Origin: Lentisphaerota bacterium
GTDB taxonomy: Bacteria; Verrucomicrobiota; Lentisphaeria; Victivallales; Victivallaceae
Assembly: GCA_017134815.1 (NCBI GenBank)
Contig: CP071032.1
Span: 2,166,001 to 2,230,000 of the forward strand
Length of the DNA stretch: 64,000 nucleotides
Direction: 5' to 3'
Shown piece by piece: positions 44,032 to 53,101 of this stretch. The notes beneath the pieces are model-generated. The model worked only from the letters and a program-made list of their open reading frames with translations. It searched no databases and had not been told where the DNA came from. Position numbers and translations under genes: made by a program. Numbering within the stretch: the first letter of the stretch is position 1; every line of letters begins with the position of its first letter.

Positions 44032-44639
44032 CAGCAAAAGGAGGAGAGAGAGGAAACATTCTATTTCTAAAGACTGCATTATCCGGTTTAATGTTCAATT
44101 TCCAGATAACTTTTCAGTTTATTTTTTTTGGTAATTGTAATTCATTTTTTGTATAGCGGGGAGATGTCTGATTGGTTTAAAAGATTTCAGGTTAACGAGT
44201 TATAGTGATTGAGTTTTACTGTATGACGATCAATTCAGATTTCAGCAATTTTTCCCTTATTGCAACTTTGTACGCATACAGCCCTGAAGTCGCCAGTACC
44301 GGAGATGGGGCAAACCTGACTGGGGGGATTATGTTAAGAATGGAGTGCAGACTGGTTGGCTGTGGCCATAATAATATTTAAAACTGCATGAGAATTGCTA
44401 TTTGAATTAACTGTATTTTAATTATATATTGCAGCGAGTTTCAGGAAACGCTTTTCGGCACTTCGATTTAATCAAGTCCAGCATGGGAAATAAACGCGTT
44501 TCACATGCAGGGTCAGCCGGCACCGGATATCTCAGCCAGGCAACCTGCAGTGTAAACTCAAAATACGACTCAAGAGCAGGTTCAAAGCATTTGTAAAAAT
44601 TTCGCGAGATTGCTTAATAGATTTCATATGGAGGAGATT
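44032..44639. other. Long intergenic region before the symporter fusion
   Basis: About 600 bases. Just after the hairpin there is a purine-rich block (aaaaggaggagagagagg) that looks like a ribosome binding site but has no start codon in range. No long open frame, tRNA or conserved RNA was recognised. The promoter of the symporter gene is expected here. Confidence 0.35.
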
Positions 44640-46817
44640 TTGAAGCTCAAGCTCCCTAAAATGTCTCTGGGGAACCTTATCATTATTGCTCTGATTCTAG
44701 GGATAATGGCAGGGTTGCTGTTCGGTGAAAAATGCAGTTTTCTTGGTGTTATTGGTAAAGCATTTGTCGACCTGCTGCAGATTACAGTATTGCCGTATAT
44801 CCTTTTTGCCCTTATCCATGGTATCGGCAGTTTAAACTACAAAGACTTTCGGCGGCTGGCCTGGAAAGGCTCAATTTTACTGGTCTGTTTTTATACTATT
44901 TTGTATATATATGTTTTTTTAGCCCAGGTCTGTTTTCCTGCCTGGAGTTCAAGCAGTTTTTTCAGTACCAGCACTTTGATTGTACCTGAGAAAATTGATT
45001 TCCTGAAGCTTTATATCCCTTCTAACCCATTTTATGCCATGGCCAACAATCTGGTGCCGGCGGTGACGGTTTTTTCAATACTGGTTGGCATTGCCCTGAT
45101 CGGCATCAAAGGCAAGGAATCAGTGCTCGACGGAATGAACATTTTCTGCAAGGCTCTTGGTGAAGTTGCCCGGATGATGGTTAAATTAACTCCGATAGGA
45201 ACTTTTGCTATAACTGCTGATGCCGCCGGCTCCATGACATTGCAGGAATTCGGACGAATTCAGGTTTATCTGGTGACTTATCTGACAATATCAACTTTGC
45301 TCACAATGCTGATAGTACCGTCCTTGATTGCGATGATTACGCCGTTCAAATTCAGATCGGTGCTGAATGTCTCAAAAGATGCTCTGATTACCGCATTTGC
45401 TACCGGTAACCTGTTTGTCATCATTCCGATAATCCAGCAGAACAACCGTACCCTGTTTGAAAATGCCGGGCTTCGCGATGACGAATCGGATTCACTTGGA
45501 GATATTCTCGTCCCGGTTGTTTATAACTTTCCGGATGCCGGCAAGATGCTGTGCCTGAGCTTTATTCTGTTTGCCGGCTGGTTTTCAGGCAATACCATCA
45601 GCGGCAGCAGTTATTTTAATTTTATTTTTACCGGACTGCTGAGTCTTTTCGGCAGTTTGAATCTGGCAATACCGTTTCTGCTAAAGCAATTTCAAATTCC
45701 TGGAGACCTCTTTGAGATTTACCTGGTTGCCGGAGTTATAATCAGCAAATTTGCTACGATGCTGGCGGCTTCATTTACTTTTGGATTTTCTCTGGTTTGT
45801 GTCTGCTGGCTGCAGGGGCTGCTGCGCTTTTCGCTTAAAAAATTCATTATTTTCATGACTATAATTTTTGTTTCGACAATAATGGTAATTTCTGGGACCA
45901 GAATTGCCTTGAGCAGCATTTTAAAACCCACTGACGAACACAAGAAAATGCTTGAGTCAATGCATGTTAAAGATCCGCTGAAGTTCATTGTCCTGAAAAA
46001 AGTCCCGCCGGATTCAGTTTTGCGCCGTTTATTCAAGGCCTCACCGGAGGGCCACGTGGCCAGGATTAAAAAACGCAAAGAGCTGCGGGTTGGGTATAAT
46101 CAACAGTCACTGCCGTTCTCGTTTTTTAACCCAAAGGGAGAACTGGTTGGCTTTGATGTTGATGTTGTCAATCGCCTGGCCAGAGAACTGAACTGCACAC
46201 AAATCCGCTTTATTCCATTCAAATTCGATAATGTCGCTCAGGCGTTGGAAAATGATTATATCGATTTGGCTGTATCCGGGCTGTCCATCAACAGCGAACG
46301 TATCCAGGTGGTGGATTTTACTCAACCTTACATGCACCTGAACATGGCATTTGTCTGCAAGGACTATCAGAAGGATCTTTTCCGGGACCTCAATCAAATC
46401 AAGGATTTACCAGGTTTGAGAATCGCTGTTCAAAAGGGCGGTATCGGTGCTGTTCTGGTAAAAAAATTTCTGAAACAGGCTACCATTGTTGAAATCAGGG
46501 ATATAAGGGAATTTTTTGAAGGCAAAGCCCAGGCGCAGCTGTTGTTGACGTCAGCAGAGCAGGGTTCTGCCTGGACCATCCTGTATCCGCAGTTCGGTGT
46601 GGCCATACCGGAACCCAGGCTGCGCAGCTACGGCGTAGGTTATGCGGTGGCCAGAGGAGATCAGGAATTTCTAAATTTCCTGAATTACTGGCTGCAGATT
46701 ATGCGCGAAAATAATCAGCTTGATAAGATGTACAAATATTGGGTCGAGGGAAAGTCTGACAGTCACAAACAACGTCGCTGGAATATCATGGAAGACGTTT
46801 TCAAGATAAAGCTTTAG
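44640..46817 (+). CDS. Dicarboxylate/amino acid:cation symporter fused to a family 3 solute-binding domain
   Basis: About 726 residues. The best ribosome binding site (GGAGG at 44630-44634) points to a TTG at 44640; an ATG at 44628 contains that box and is the alternative. Residues 1-430 are a DAACS (SDF) transporter, with VDLLQITVLPYILFALIHGI, KLTPIGTFAITADAAG and FPDAGKMLCL typical of the re-entrant-loop core. From about residue 478 an SBP_bac_3 domain follows: RVGYNQQSLPFSFFNPKGELVGFDVDV, DLAVSGLSINSER and QVVDFTQPY. The binding domain would hang in the periplasm and may hand substrate to the symporter. The ligand is unknown, probably an acidic amino acid or dicarboxylate. Confidence 0.88.
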   Translation: MKLKLPKMSLGNLIIIALILGIMAGLLFGEKCSFLGVIGKAFVDLLQITVLPYILFALIHGIGSLNYKDFRRLAWKGSILLVCFYTILYIYVFLAQVCFPAWSSSSFFSTSTLIVPEKIDFLKLYIPSNPFYAMANNLVPAVTVFSILVGIALIGIKGKESVLDGMNIFCKALGEVARMMVKLTPIGTFAITADAAGSMTLQEFGRIQVYLVTYLTISTLLTMLIVPSLIAMITPFKFRSVLNVSKDALITAFATGNLFVIIPIIQQNNRTLFENAGLRDDESDSLGDILVPVVYNFPDAGKMLCLSFILFAGWFSGNTISGSSYFNFIFTGLLSLFGSLNLAIPFLLKQFQIPGDLFEIYLVAGVIISKFATMLAASFTFGFSLVCVCWLQGLLRFSLKKFIIFMTIIFVSTIMVISGTRIALSSILKPTDEHKKMLESMHVKDPLKFIVLKKVPPDSVLRRLFKASPEGHVARIKKRKELRVGYNQQSLPFSFFNPKGELVGFDVDVVNRLARELNCTQIRFIPFKFDNVAQALENDYIDLAVSGLSINSERIQVVDFTQPYMHLNMAFVCKDYQKDLFRDLNQIKDLPGLRIAVQKGGIGAVLVKKFLKQATIVEIRDIREFFEGKAQAQLLLTSAEQGSAWTILYPQFGVAIPEPRLRSYGVGYAVARGDQEFLNFLNYWLQIMRENNQLDKMYKYWVEGKSDSHKQRRWNIMEDVFKIKL

Positions 46818-46883
46818 GGAGTACTGCGGTCTGGAGTAATGACCGCATTCAATAATTCCTTAACCACAAATCTGGAGGAAGCC

Positions 46884-47309
46884 ATGAAGAAAGCACTCGT
46901 ACTGTTATGTGTCGCTGCCGCAGGAGTTATTCTGCAGGGTTGCGCAACAGCAATGTCAAAAGATGTTTACACTGTAGATGTCAGGACAGACAAACCTGAC
47001 CAGAAATTCAAGGTTTACAACCGTAAAGGCGAGTACGTCCATCAGGGAACAACCCCGATGCTGGTCAGTCTGCCTGCTTCCAGTGAAAATTTCACAAAAG
47101 AAATTTACACTTTCAAAAGCATGGACGGCAAAAAAATGCGGTCAAGAACTCTTGCCGCCACGATCACTCCTATTTACTGGGGTAACTTCATAACTATCGT
47201 CGGCTTTGCAGTTGACGGGGTAACCGGTGCCATGTGGGCTCTGCCGAAAGCTGTTAACCTGGATAAAGACCAGAAAACAGATGTGTTGAGCCAGAATACT
47301 AACTTCTGA
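46884..47309 (+). CDS. Small lipoprotein of unknown function
   Basis: A 141-residue protein started at the ATG at 46884, preceded by tggagga. The signal ends in a lipobox ILQGC (Cys20). The mature part has a short beta domain (KFKVYNRKGEYVHQGTTPMLVSLP) resembling PEGA-like periplasmic modules. A C-terminal hydrophobic segment, NFITIVGFAVDGVTGAMWALP, is found in several small envelope lipoproteins. It lies 66 bases after the symporter fusion and before a strong terminator, so they probably share an operon. Function is unknown. Confidence 0.75.
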   Translation: MKKALVLLCVAAAGVILQGCATAMSKDVYTVDVRTDKPDQKFKVYNRKGEYVHQGTTPMLVSLPASSENFTKEIYTFKSMDGKKMRSRTLAATITPIYWGNFITIVGFAVDGVTGAMWALPKAVNLDKDQKTDVLSQNTNF

Positions 47310-47318
47310 TGCGTTCAG

Positions 47319-47348
47319 AGGGGGCCGAAGCGGCCCCCTTTCTTTTTT
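47319..47348 (+). terminator. Rho-independent terminator after the lipoprotein gene
   Basis: AGGGGGCC/GGCCCCCT stem of 8 bp with a GAAGC loop, then a T-rich tail interrupted by one C. Confidence 0.92.
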
Positions 47349-47428
47349 ATGCCTGCTTGTTTATATTTGCTTTTTTTAATGAACTAATATTTATTAGATT
47401 TTTTGTTGCAGTCTGCTTGTATTGCCTT

Positions 47429-47450
47429 TATATGAATATATGTTCATATA
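47429..47450. promoter_or_regulatory. SmtB/CadC-type operator upstream of cadC
   Basis: TATATGAA/TTCATATA inverted repeat with a 6-base spacer, giving TGAATATATGTTCA at its core. Read on the other strand this is TGAACATATATTCA, the 12-2-12-type pattern bound by SmtB, ZiaR and CadC repressors. It lies 25 bases before the cadC start. A possible -35 (TTGCAG, 47406-47411) would place the -10 inside the operator. Confidence 0.78.
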
Positions 47451-47474
47451 TAAACATACAGAGAGAAGTTTGCG

Positions 47475-47843
47475 ATGAGTATAAAAGAAGACATTGAGCT
47501 GTGTTCCTGTAATATTATACATTCAGACATCGTCAGCAAAGTTAAAGAAATGCTGCCTGAAAGTAATATTTGCACAGGCCTTGCAGAATTTTACAAAGCG
47601 TTTGCGGATCAGACCAGAGTCAGAATTTTAAAGGCCCTGCTGTATTCTGAAATGTGTGTCTGCGACTTGACTGCAGCTCTCGGCATGACCCAATCCGCGA
47701 TTTCTCACCAGCTACGTATACTTAAAGACAAAAAACTGGTTAAATTTCGAAAATCCGGCAAAATTATTTATTATTCCCTGGACGATAAACACATCAAGGA
47801 TATTTTCAGAGCCGGGTTCGAACATATCAACGAACAGGTGTAA
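47475..47843 (+). CDS. cadC: ArsR/SmtB-family metal sensor repressor (CadC-like)
   Basis: A 122-residue repressor. The winged helix contains MCVCDLTAALGMTQSAISHQLRILK. Two metal sites are readable. The CadC-type alpha3N site has Cys10 and Cys12 near the N-terminus and Cys61 and Cys63 in the MCVCDL motif. The SmtB-type alpha5 site has Asp104, His106, His117 and Glu120. It should release its operator on binding Cd, Pb or Zn. It begins 25 bases after the operator and ends 2 bases before the P-type ATPase gene, an autoregulated efflux operon. N-terminal cysteine spacing (CSC) is tighter than in classical CadC. Confidence 0.93.
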   Translation: MSIKEDIELCSCNIIHSDIVSKVKEMLPESNICTGLAEFYKAFADQTRVRILKALLYSEMCVCDLTAALGMTQSAISHQLRILKDKKLVKFRKSGKIIYYSLDDKHIKDIFRAGFEHINEQV

Positions 47844-47845
47844 CT

Positions 47846-50170
47846 ATGAGCGATGCAGCAAAAAATGATAAACAGCTTGAACTTCAAGGTCTGGCATGTG
47901 CTGAATGTTCGGCAGAAATAGAAAAAAAGATTCAGCAACTCAAAGGCATTGAAAACTGTTCAATCAACTTCCTCAACAAGACCCTCAGCTTCAAAATTGC
48001 TGAAGGAGCTGATGTCAAAAAGGTTTTCAAAGACGCAGTCACGGTGGTCAAAAAAATTGAGCCTGAAGTAGTCATAAAGGAAAAAAGTTTATCCAGCCGG
48101 AAACGTCAGGTACTGGTTGCCACCGATTTGTGCTGTCGAGACTGCTCACATAAAATTGAGGAGGAGCTGAAAAAAATAAACGGCATAAATAATGTCCATG
48201 TTGATTTCGGCTCTAAACGTTTGCTGGTGGATCTGGCTGACAACTATGGACTGAATGATGTCATCAAAGAAGCAAATATAAGTGCTGGAAGAATTGTCAA
48301 GCAAATAAAAATCTCTGACGAGCTGAGCGTTGATAAGCGCAAAAAAATCAATAAACTGGCACTTTTTGCGGCCGGAGCAGTCCTGTTTGTAATTGCTTTA
48401 ACTGTAAAGCTACCGGATTATGCGAAAATCTCTTTTTATCTGGCTGCCTATGTTCTTTCCGGTTATGATGTTGTTTACAAGGCAGTAATGAATTTTTTCA
48501 ACAGACGTTTTCTGGATGAAAACTCTTTAATGGCAATTGCCACAATAGGCGCAATATCCATTGAACAATATCCTGAAGCCGTTGCGGTAATGATATTCTA
48601 TAAAATTGGTGAGTTCATGCAGGAGCGGGCGGTTGACAGTTCCCGCAGCTCAATTCGCAGCTTGATGGACCTGAAGCCGGATTATGCAAATTTAAAATTT
48701 GATACAGAATACAAAAAAGTAAATCCCGAAAAAGTGAACGTCGGAGAACTTATTCTGGTGAAACCAGGAGAAAGGGTACCGCTGGACGGAAAAGTTGTTG
48801 AAGGAAAGTCCGGCGTGGATACAAAAGCGATTACCGGAGAGTCGGTTCCGCGTTCAGTGGAACCAGGCAGTACAATTTACAGTGGTTTCATAAATCAGAA
48901 AAGCCCTTTAATTGTAAAAGTTGAAAAAGTTTTTTCTGAATCTACAGTCTCAAGAATTCTCGAACTGGTGGAAAACGCCGGGGCCAGAAAATCAAAGACT
49001 GAAAATTTTATCACCAAATTTGCCCGAATTTATACCCCGATTGTCGTTTTTATGGCTTTATGCCTGGCAATCATTCCGCCGCTGATAATGGAGGATACCA
49101 GCTTTCAAAAATGGATTTACCGGGGAATGATTTTCCTGGTTGTCTCCTGCCCATGTGCTTTGGTTATCTCTATTCCGCTGGGTTTCTTCGGCGGTATCGG
49201 TTCGGCTTCCAGAAAAGGAATCCTGATAAAAGGCAGCAATTACCTCGAAGCCCTGAACAAGGTCGGGACAGTGGTTTTTGATAAAACCGGCACCTTGACA
49301 AAAGGAGTTTTCAAGGTTACTAACATTAAATCGGCTAATGATTTTAATAAAAATGAACTTCTGGAGTTTGCGGCCTATGCTGAAAGCTATTCGGATCATC
49401 CGATTGCAAATTCCATCAAAGATGCTTTTCCCGGTAAAATTGATACTTCTCAGATTAAAGAATACAACGAAAAGTCAGGAATCGGTATTGACTGCACCAT
49501 TGACGGTAAAAGAGTCCTTTGCGGAAACAGCAAGCTGATGGCTTTGCATGAAATTAAATATACGGCTGCAGAGACACCTGGAACCGTTGTGTATATGGCG
49601 GTAAACGGCGTTTATGCCGGCTATATAATTATTTCAGATGAAATCAAGGCCAGTGCCAAATCAGCGATTGCGCTGCTGAAGGAAAACGGAGTTGCCAGGA
49701 CTGCTGTGCTTTCAGGAGATAACAAGGCCATAGCCAGCAGGACTGCCGACACACTGGGTATTGATGAAGTATATGCGGAGCTGCTGCCGGAGCAGAAAGT
49801 AAATATGCTTGAAGAAATAGAAAAAAGAAATAAAGCCTTCGGCAAAGTTGTTTTTGTAGGTGACGGCATAAATGACGCCCCGGTGATTACCCGCTCTGAT
49901 ATTGGAGTGGCCATGGGGGGACTTGGGGTCGATGCTGCCATTGAGTCCGCCGATGTTGTTATTATGAATGACGACCCTGTCAAGATATCCGAGGCTATCG
50001 ATGTTGCTGGCAGAACCAGGAATATAGTCCTGCAGAACATAACTTTTGCTCTTGCTGTAAAAATCATTGTACTTGCCCTTGGAGCACTGGGCATGGCTTC
50101 CATGTGGGAGGCGGTTTTTGCCGATGTCGGAGTGGCGGTCCTTGCAATTTTAAATTCATCAAGAGTTTGA
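47846..50170 (+). CDS. cadA: P1B-type heavy-metal-exporting ATPase (CadA/ZntA-like)
   Basis: A 774-residue P1B ATPase. Two N-terminal heavy-metal-associated domains are present: GLACAECSAEI (CxxC) near residue 12 and DLCCRDCSHKI near residue 93. The transmembrane metal motif CPC is at residues 435-437 (VSCPCALVIS). The phosphorylation motif DKTGTLT starts near residue 479, with TGES upstream and GDGINDAP near the C-terminus. It exports Cd, Zn or Pb from the cytosol. Its pairing with the CadC-type repressor 2 bases upstream supports divalent soft-metal specificity. A long convergent hairpin follows. Confidence 0.95.
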   Translation: MSDAAKNDKQLELQGLACAECSAEIEKKIQQLKGIENCSINFLNKTLSFKIAEGADVKKVFKDAVTVVKKIEPEVVIKEKSLSSRKRQVLVATDLCCRDCSHKIEEELKKINGINNVHVDFGSKRLLVDLADNYGLNDVIKEANISAGRIVKQIKISDELSVDKRKKINKLALFAAGAVLFVIALTVKLPDYAKISFYLAAYVLSGYDVVYKAVMNFFNRRFLDENSLMAIATIGAISIEQYPEAVAVMIFYKIGEFMQERAVDSSRSSIRSLMDLKPDYANLKFDTEYKKVNPEKVNVGELILVKPGERVPLDGKVVEGKSGVDTKAITGESVPRSVEPGSTIYSGFINQKSPLIVKVEKVFSESTVSRILELVENAGARKSKTENFITKFARIYTPIVVFMALCLAIIPPLIMEDTSFQKWIYRGMIFLVVSCPCALVISIPLGFFGGIGSASRKGILIKGSNYLEALNKVGTVVFDKTGTLTKGVFKVTNIKSANDFNKNELLEFAAYAESYSDHPIANSIKDAFPGKIDTSQIKEYNEKSGIGIDCTIDGKRVLCGNSKLMALHEIKYTAAETPGTVVYMAVNGVYAGYIIISDEIKASAKSAIALLKENGVARTAVLSGDNKAIASRTADTLGIDEVYAELLPEQKVNMLEEIEKRNKAFGKVVFVGDGINDAPVITRSDIGVAMGGLGVDAAIESADVVIMNDDPVKISEAIDVAGRTRNIVLQNITFALAVKIIVLALGALGMASMWEAVFADVGVAVLAILNSSRV

Positions 50171-50183
50171 ATAAATAATGAAA

Positions 50184-50218
50184 AACGGCATTGCATAAAT
50201 ACTCAATGCAATGCCGTT
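50184..50218. terminator. Bidirectional hairpin between cadA and the Na/Pi transporter gene
   Basis: Perfect 13-bp stem AACGGCATTGCAT/ATGCAATGCCGTT with a 9-base loop between convergent genes. A short A run on the left gives a T tail on the minus strand. Confidence 0.8.
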
Positions 50219-50266
50219 ACGGTTGTTGGAGCCGGGCTTCTGATGGTTTGGCAGCATTTGCCTGAT

Positions 50267-52717
50267 TCAGCCCAGACTGATGTAATGCTGCTGAATTTGC
50301 GGGGCCCGCTCAGCGATATTTGACAGGTGGTCGCCTATTTTTTCCAGTTCACCAAGCATCTCAATAAAAACGATGCCGGCCATGGCATTGCATTTCCCTT
50401 GACGCAGCCTTTTGATATGCGCATCCTCATATTCGTCCACCAGGCGGTTAATTTTTCTTTCATCTTTTAAGGCGTGGTCAATCTTTTTACTGTCGGTACC
50501 GTCAAGGGCCTTCGCTACATTGCGGGCCTGATCACTCAGCAGTTCCCATAAACGGTTGATCTCTCGCCTGCCTTCTTCGGAAAGCTGTTTTTCCTTTTCT
50601 GCCAGGCGCTGCGTCAGTGCGATTATGTTGGCTGTGTGGTCAGCGATTCGCTCTGCATCGTTAGTGCAGTGCATGAGCAGCGGCACCAGTTCGGACTGGT
50701 GCTCGGTGAGTTCACGGCGCGTGATCTGCACCAGATATTCAGTGATGTCATGCTGCAGGTCATCGATTTTGTTTTCACGGTCTGTATAGTGTTCAATCTC
50801 ATCCTCGGTTATCTTGAGGTTCAGAAAATTTTCACCAATAACCCCGTCAACCATACTCCAGGCTTCCTTGACCATGTAGCGAATCGACTGTACAGCCTGT
50901 TCCAGTGCAATTGAGGGAGTATCAAGCAAATGCGGCTCCAAGTGCTGAATCTTGACTTTGCTTTCATCCTTTATTGGAATGAAAAACATACACAGCCGGG
51001 CAATCAGACCCACACAGGGCAGCAAGAGGATCACATTGAATACGTTAAAGAAAGTATGTGCCATCGCTATATGCCGTACCAGGTTTTGTGGAATTGCTGC
51101 AAAGACATTTCCGGACGTTGCTGCATTGACAAAATACAGGAAAACGGGGATCCGGTTTTCACCCCAGGGTATATAAAACAGAATAATCATGGCCACCGCT
51201 CCGGAAATATTGAACAGCGAATGGGCCAGAGCGGCCTGTTTGGCATGTCGGTTTGCAGCCGCGGAAGCCAGTATTGCTGTTATTGTGGTACCGATATTTG
51301 TTCCGAGTATGAGCGGCACCGCCGTATAAAAATTAATCAGCCCGCCTCCGGCCAGCGCCAGGACAATTCCCATAGAAGCCGAACTGCTCTGAATTATTAC
51401 TGTCAACAGAGTTCCAATGCCGATTGCTCCAATAATCGGGCCGATCGGCATGGAGCCGTTTACAGGCGTACAGTCAAAGGTCTGAAAGAATTTGATAAAA
51501 GTCGGAAAAATTCCCAGCAGTTTAAGTTCGTTGCTCATTATTGACATGCCGAAAAACAGCAGCCCAAAACCGAAAATAGTTTCTCCCCAGCCTTTTATTT
51601 TGGATTTTTTCATAAACATGATGACCAAACCGACAGTAATTGCCGGCAACGCCAGTCCGCTCAGCTTGAAAGAAATAATCTGGGCAGTCACTGTCGTGCC
51701 GATATTAGCTCCGAAAATAATGCCGATTGACTGGGCAAGGCTTAAGAGGCCGGCATTTACGAAACCTATTACCATAACCGTTGTTGCACTGGAAGACTGA
51801 ATTACAGCGGTAACTAAAGTTCCGGCCAGTACGGCAATAAAGCGATTACTGGCAAAAAAATGGAGGATTTTTTTCATCTTATCTCCAGCGACTTTCTGCA
51901 GGCCGTCACTCATCAGCTTCATGCCGAAAATAAACAGTGCCAGTCCACCCAGGACACTGATAATGACAGACAGGAAGTTCATGCCCAGCTGTTTGACGAA
52001 AATGCCGCGAATGTGGTAATTGCTCCTGGGATCAGAAACTTCTACATCGATTTTGTATTCACCGGTTTTTTTCCCAAGCTTGATGTTATTTTCCGCAATT
52101 CCGTCACGATCAGTCAGCACCATTTTTTTATTTATTTTTGCTTTGGTTTTCTTTTCTCCGGGGGCACTGACAATTTTGAAGTATACAGGAACGCCACCTG
52201 CAGGGTTGCCGTCAGGAGATACGACTTTGACCTGCATCGGTTTATGCAGTAGTTCACCACAGCTGCCCTCCTGTCCGGAGCCGATTATTTTCACTCCGGT
52301 TACAAACCGCACTGTTACGCTTTTTTCCGGGTTGCCGGCTGGAATAATTTTGAGGTACTGGTCACCGGTTTTGCTGCCGGCTCTCACTTTTAAGGACACG
52401 CTGCCGCCAGCGTCAGAAACCGCTGAGGGACTCAGCAGTTTCAAGTCAGAACCGTCCGCGTTGGCAAACAGTACTTTTGAGCCGGCTACTGGTGGTCGGT
52501 TGCCTTTGCCGCCAAGCAATCCTCTCTGCTGCTTGCCAAGCAGCTCAATCCTGAGTTCCTTGCTGAATGCTTCGCCCGGCAGAGCACATTGCTCCTTGCC
52601 CTGCAGAATACGGATTTTGTCAACTTTTATGGGCTTATCATTTTTTCCACAGCCTGAAGTAATCAGCATCAGGATTAAAAACGGCAATACCAGCAGCGTA
52701 AGTAATGGTTTTTTCAT
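50267..52717 (-). CDS. Na/phosphate cotransporter with Ig-like lipoprotein N-terminus and PhoU-like C-terminus
   Basis: An 816-residue three-part protein. It begins with a lipoprotein-type signal (LITSGC, Cys23) and about 210 residues of Ig-like repeats (SDAGGSVSLKVRAGSKTG, PDGNPAGGVPVYFKIV). From about residue 245 the Na/Pi-cotransporter domain follows with its duplicated QSSSATT and QSSSAS motifs and FGANIGTTVTAQ / LGTNIGTTITAI repeats. Residues from about 600 form a PhoU-like helical bundle. The transporter takes up phosphate (or a related anion) with sodium. The extracytoplasmic Ig-like part is an unusual addition. Whether the Cys is really lipidated in a polytopic protein is open. Confidence 0.88.
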   Translation of the reverse strand: MKKPLLTLLVLPFLILMLITSGCGKNDKPIKVDKIRILQGKEQCALPGEAFSKELRIELLGKQQRGLLGGKGNRPPVAGSKVLFANADGSDLKLLSPSAVSDAGGSVSLKVRAGSKTGDQYLKIIPAGNPEKSVTVRFVTGVKIIGSGQEGSCGELLHKPMQVKVVSPDGNPAGGVPVYFKIVSAPGEKKTKAKINKKMVLTDRDGIAENNIKLGKKTGEYKIDVEVSDPRSNYHIRGIFVKQLGMNFLSVIISVLGGLALFIFGMKLMSDGLQKVAGDKMKKILHFFASNRFIAVLAGTLVTAVIQSSSATTVMVIGFVNAGLLSLAQSIGIIFGANIGTTVTAQIISFKLSGLALPAITVGLVIMFMKKSKIKGWGETIFGFGLLFFGMSIMSNELKLLGIFPTFIKFFQTFDCTPVNGSMPIGPIIGAIGIGTLLTVIIQSSSASMGIVLALAGGGLINFYTAVPLILGTNIGTTITAILASAAANRHAKQAALAHSLFNISGAVAMIILFYIPWGENRIPVFLYFVNAATSGNVFAAIPQNLVRHIAMAHTFFNVFNVILLLPCVGLIARLCMFFIPIKDESKVKIQHLEPHLLDTPSIALEQAVQSIRYMVKEAWSMVDGVIGENFLNLKITEDEIEHYTDRENKIDDLQHDITEYLVQITRRELTEHQSELVPLLMHCTNDAERIADHTANIIALTQRLAEKEKQLSEEGRREINRLWELLSDQARNVAKALDGTDSKKIDHALKDERKINRLVDEYEDAHIKRLRQGKCNAMAGIVFIEMLGELEKIGDHLSNIAERAPQIQQHYISLG

Positions 52718-53101
52718 TAACAGAATGTTTCCTTAAGTGTAATAGAATGCTTTGAACCTTTAATATAATCCTTGCATAAAATTTAAAAAAGCCTGCAAAG
52801 GCAGGTCTAACAATATCCTAACAATAGGAATGATAATTTCAAATTAATCTTTTCAAGTCAAGGCAGCGGCTGGATGAACTTTACGATTTTTATCTGCTGG
52901 CAGACACTTATGACTTGCTTTTTAATCGAGCCGGGGTAGTTTTCTAAATTATTATTACGAATACAAGGATAGAGGTTTGAACACAAGTGGGCTTCATTAT
53001 AAAAAACTGCGCAAAAATTCAGGTAAAGGTCAGAAGGCAGACATAATGACATATTTTTGCTGTTCAAAAACAAAATTATCTATATATCAGGAGTTAAGGT
53101 T
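52718..53101. other. Divergent intergenic region
   Basis: About 384 bases between the Na/Pi transporter and nitroreductase genes. A short CCTGC/GCAGG hairpin lies near 52793-52806. A minus-strand open frame at 52858-53073 lacks a ribosome binding site and is not called. Promoters for both genes should be here but are not clear. Confidence 0.35.

Noticed and set aside
52858-53073. Minus-strand open frame between the Na/Pi transporter and nitroreductase genes
   Set aside because: No ribosome binding site and it covers the likely nitroreductase promoter; product unrecognised.
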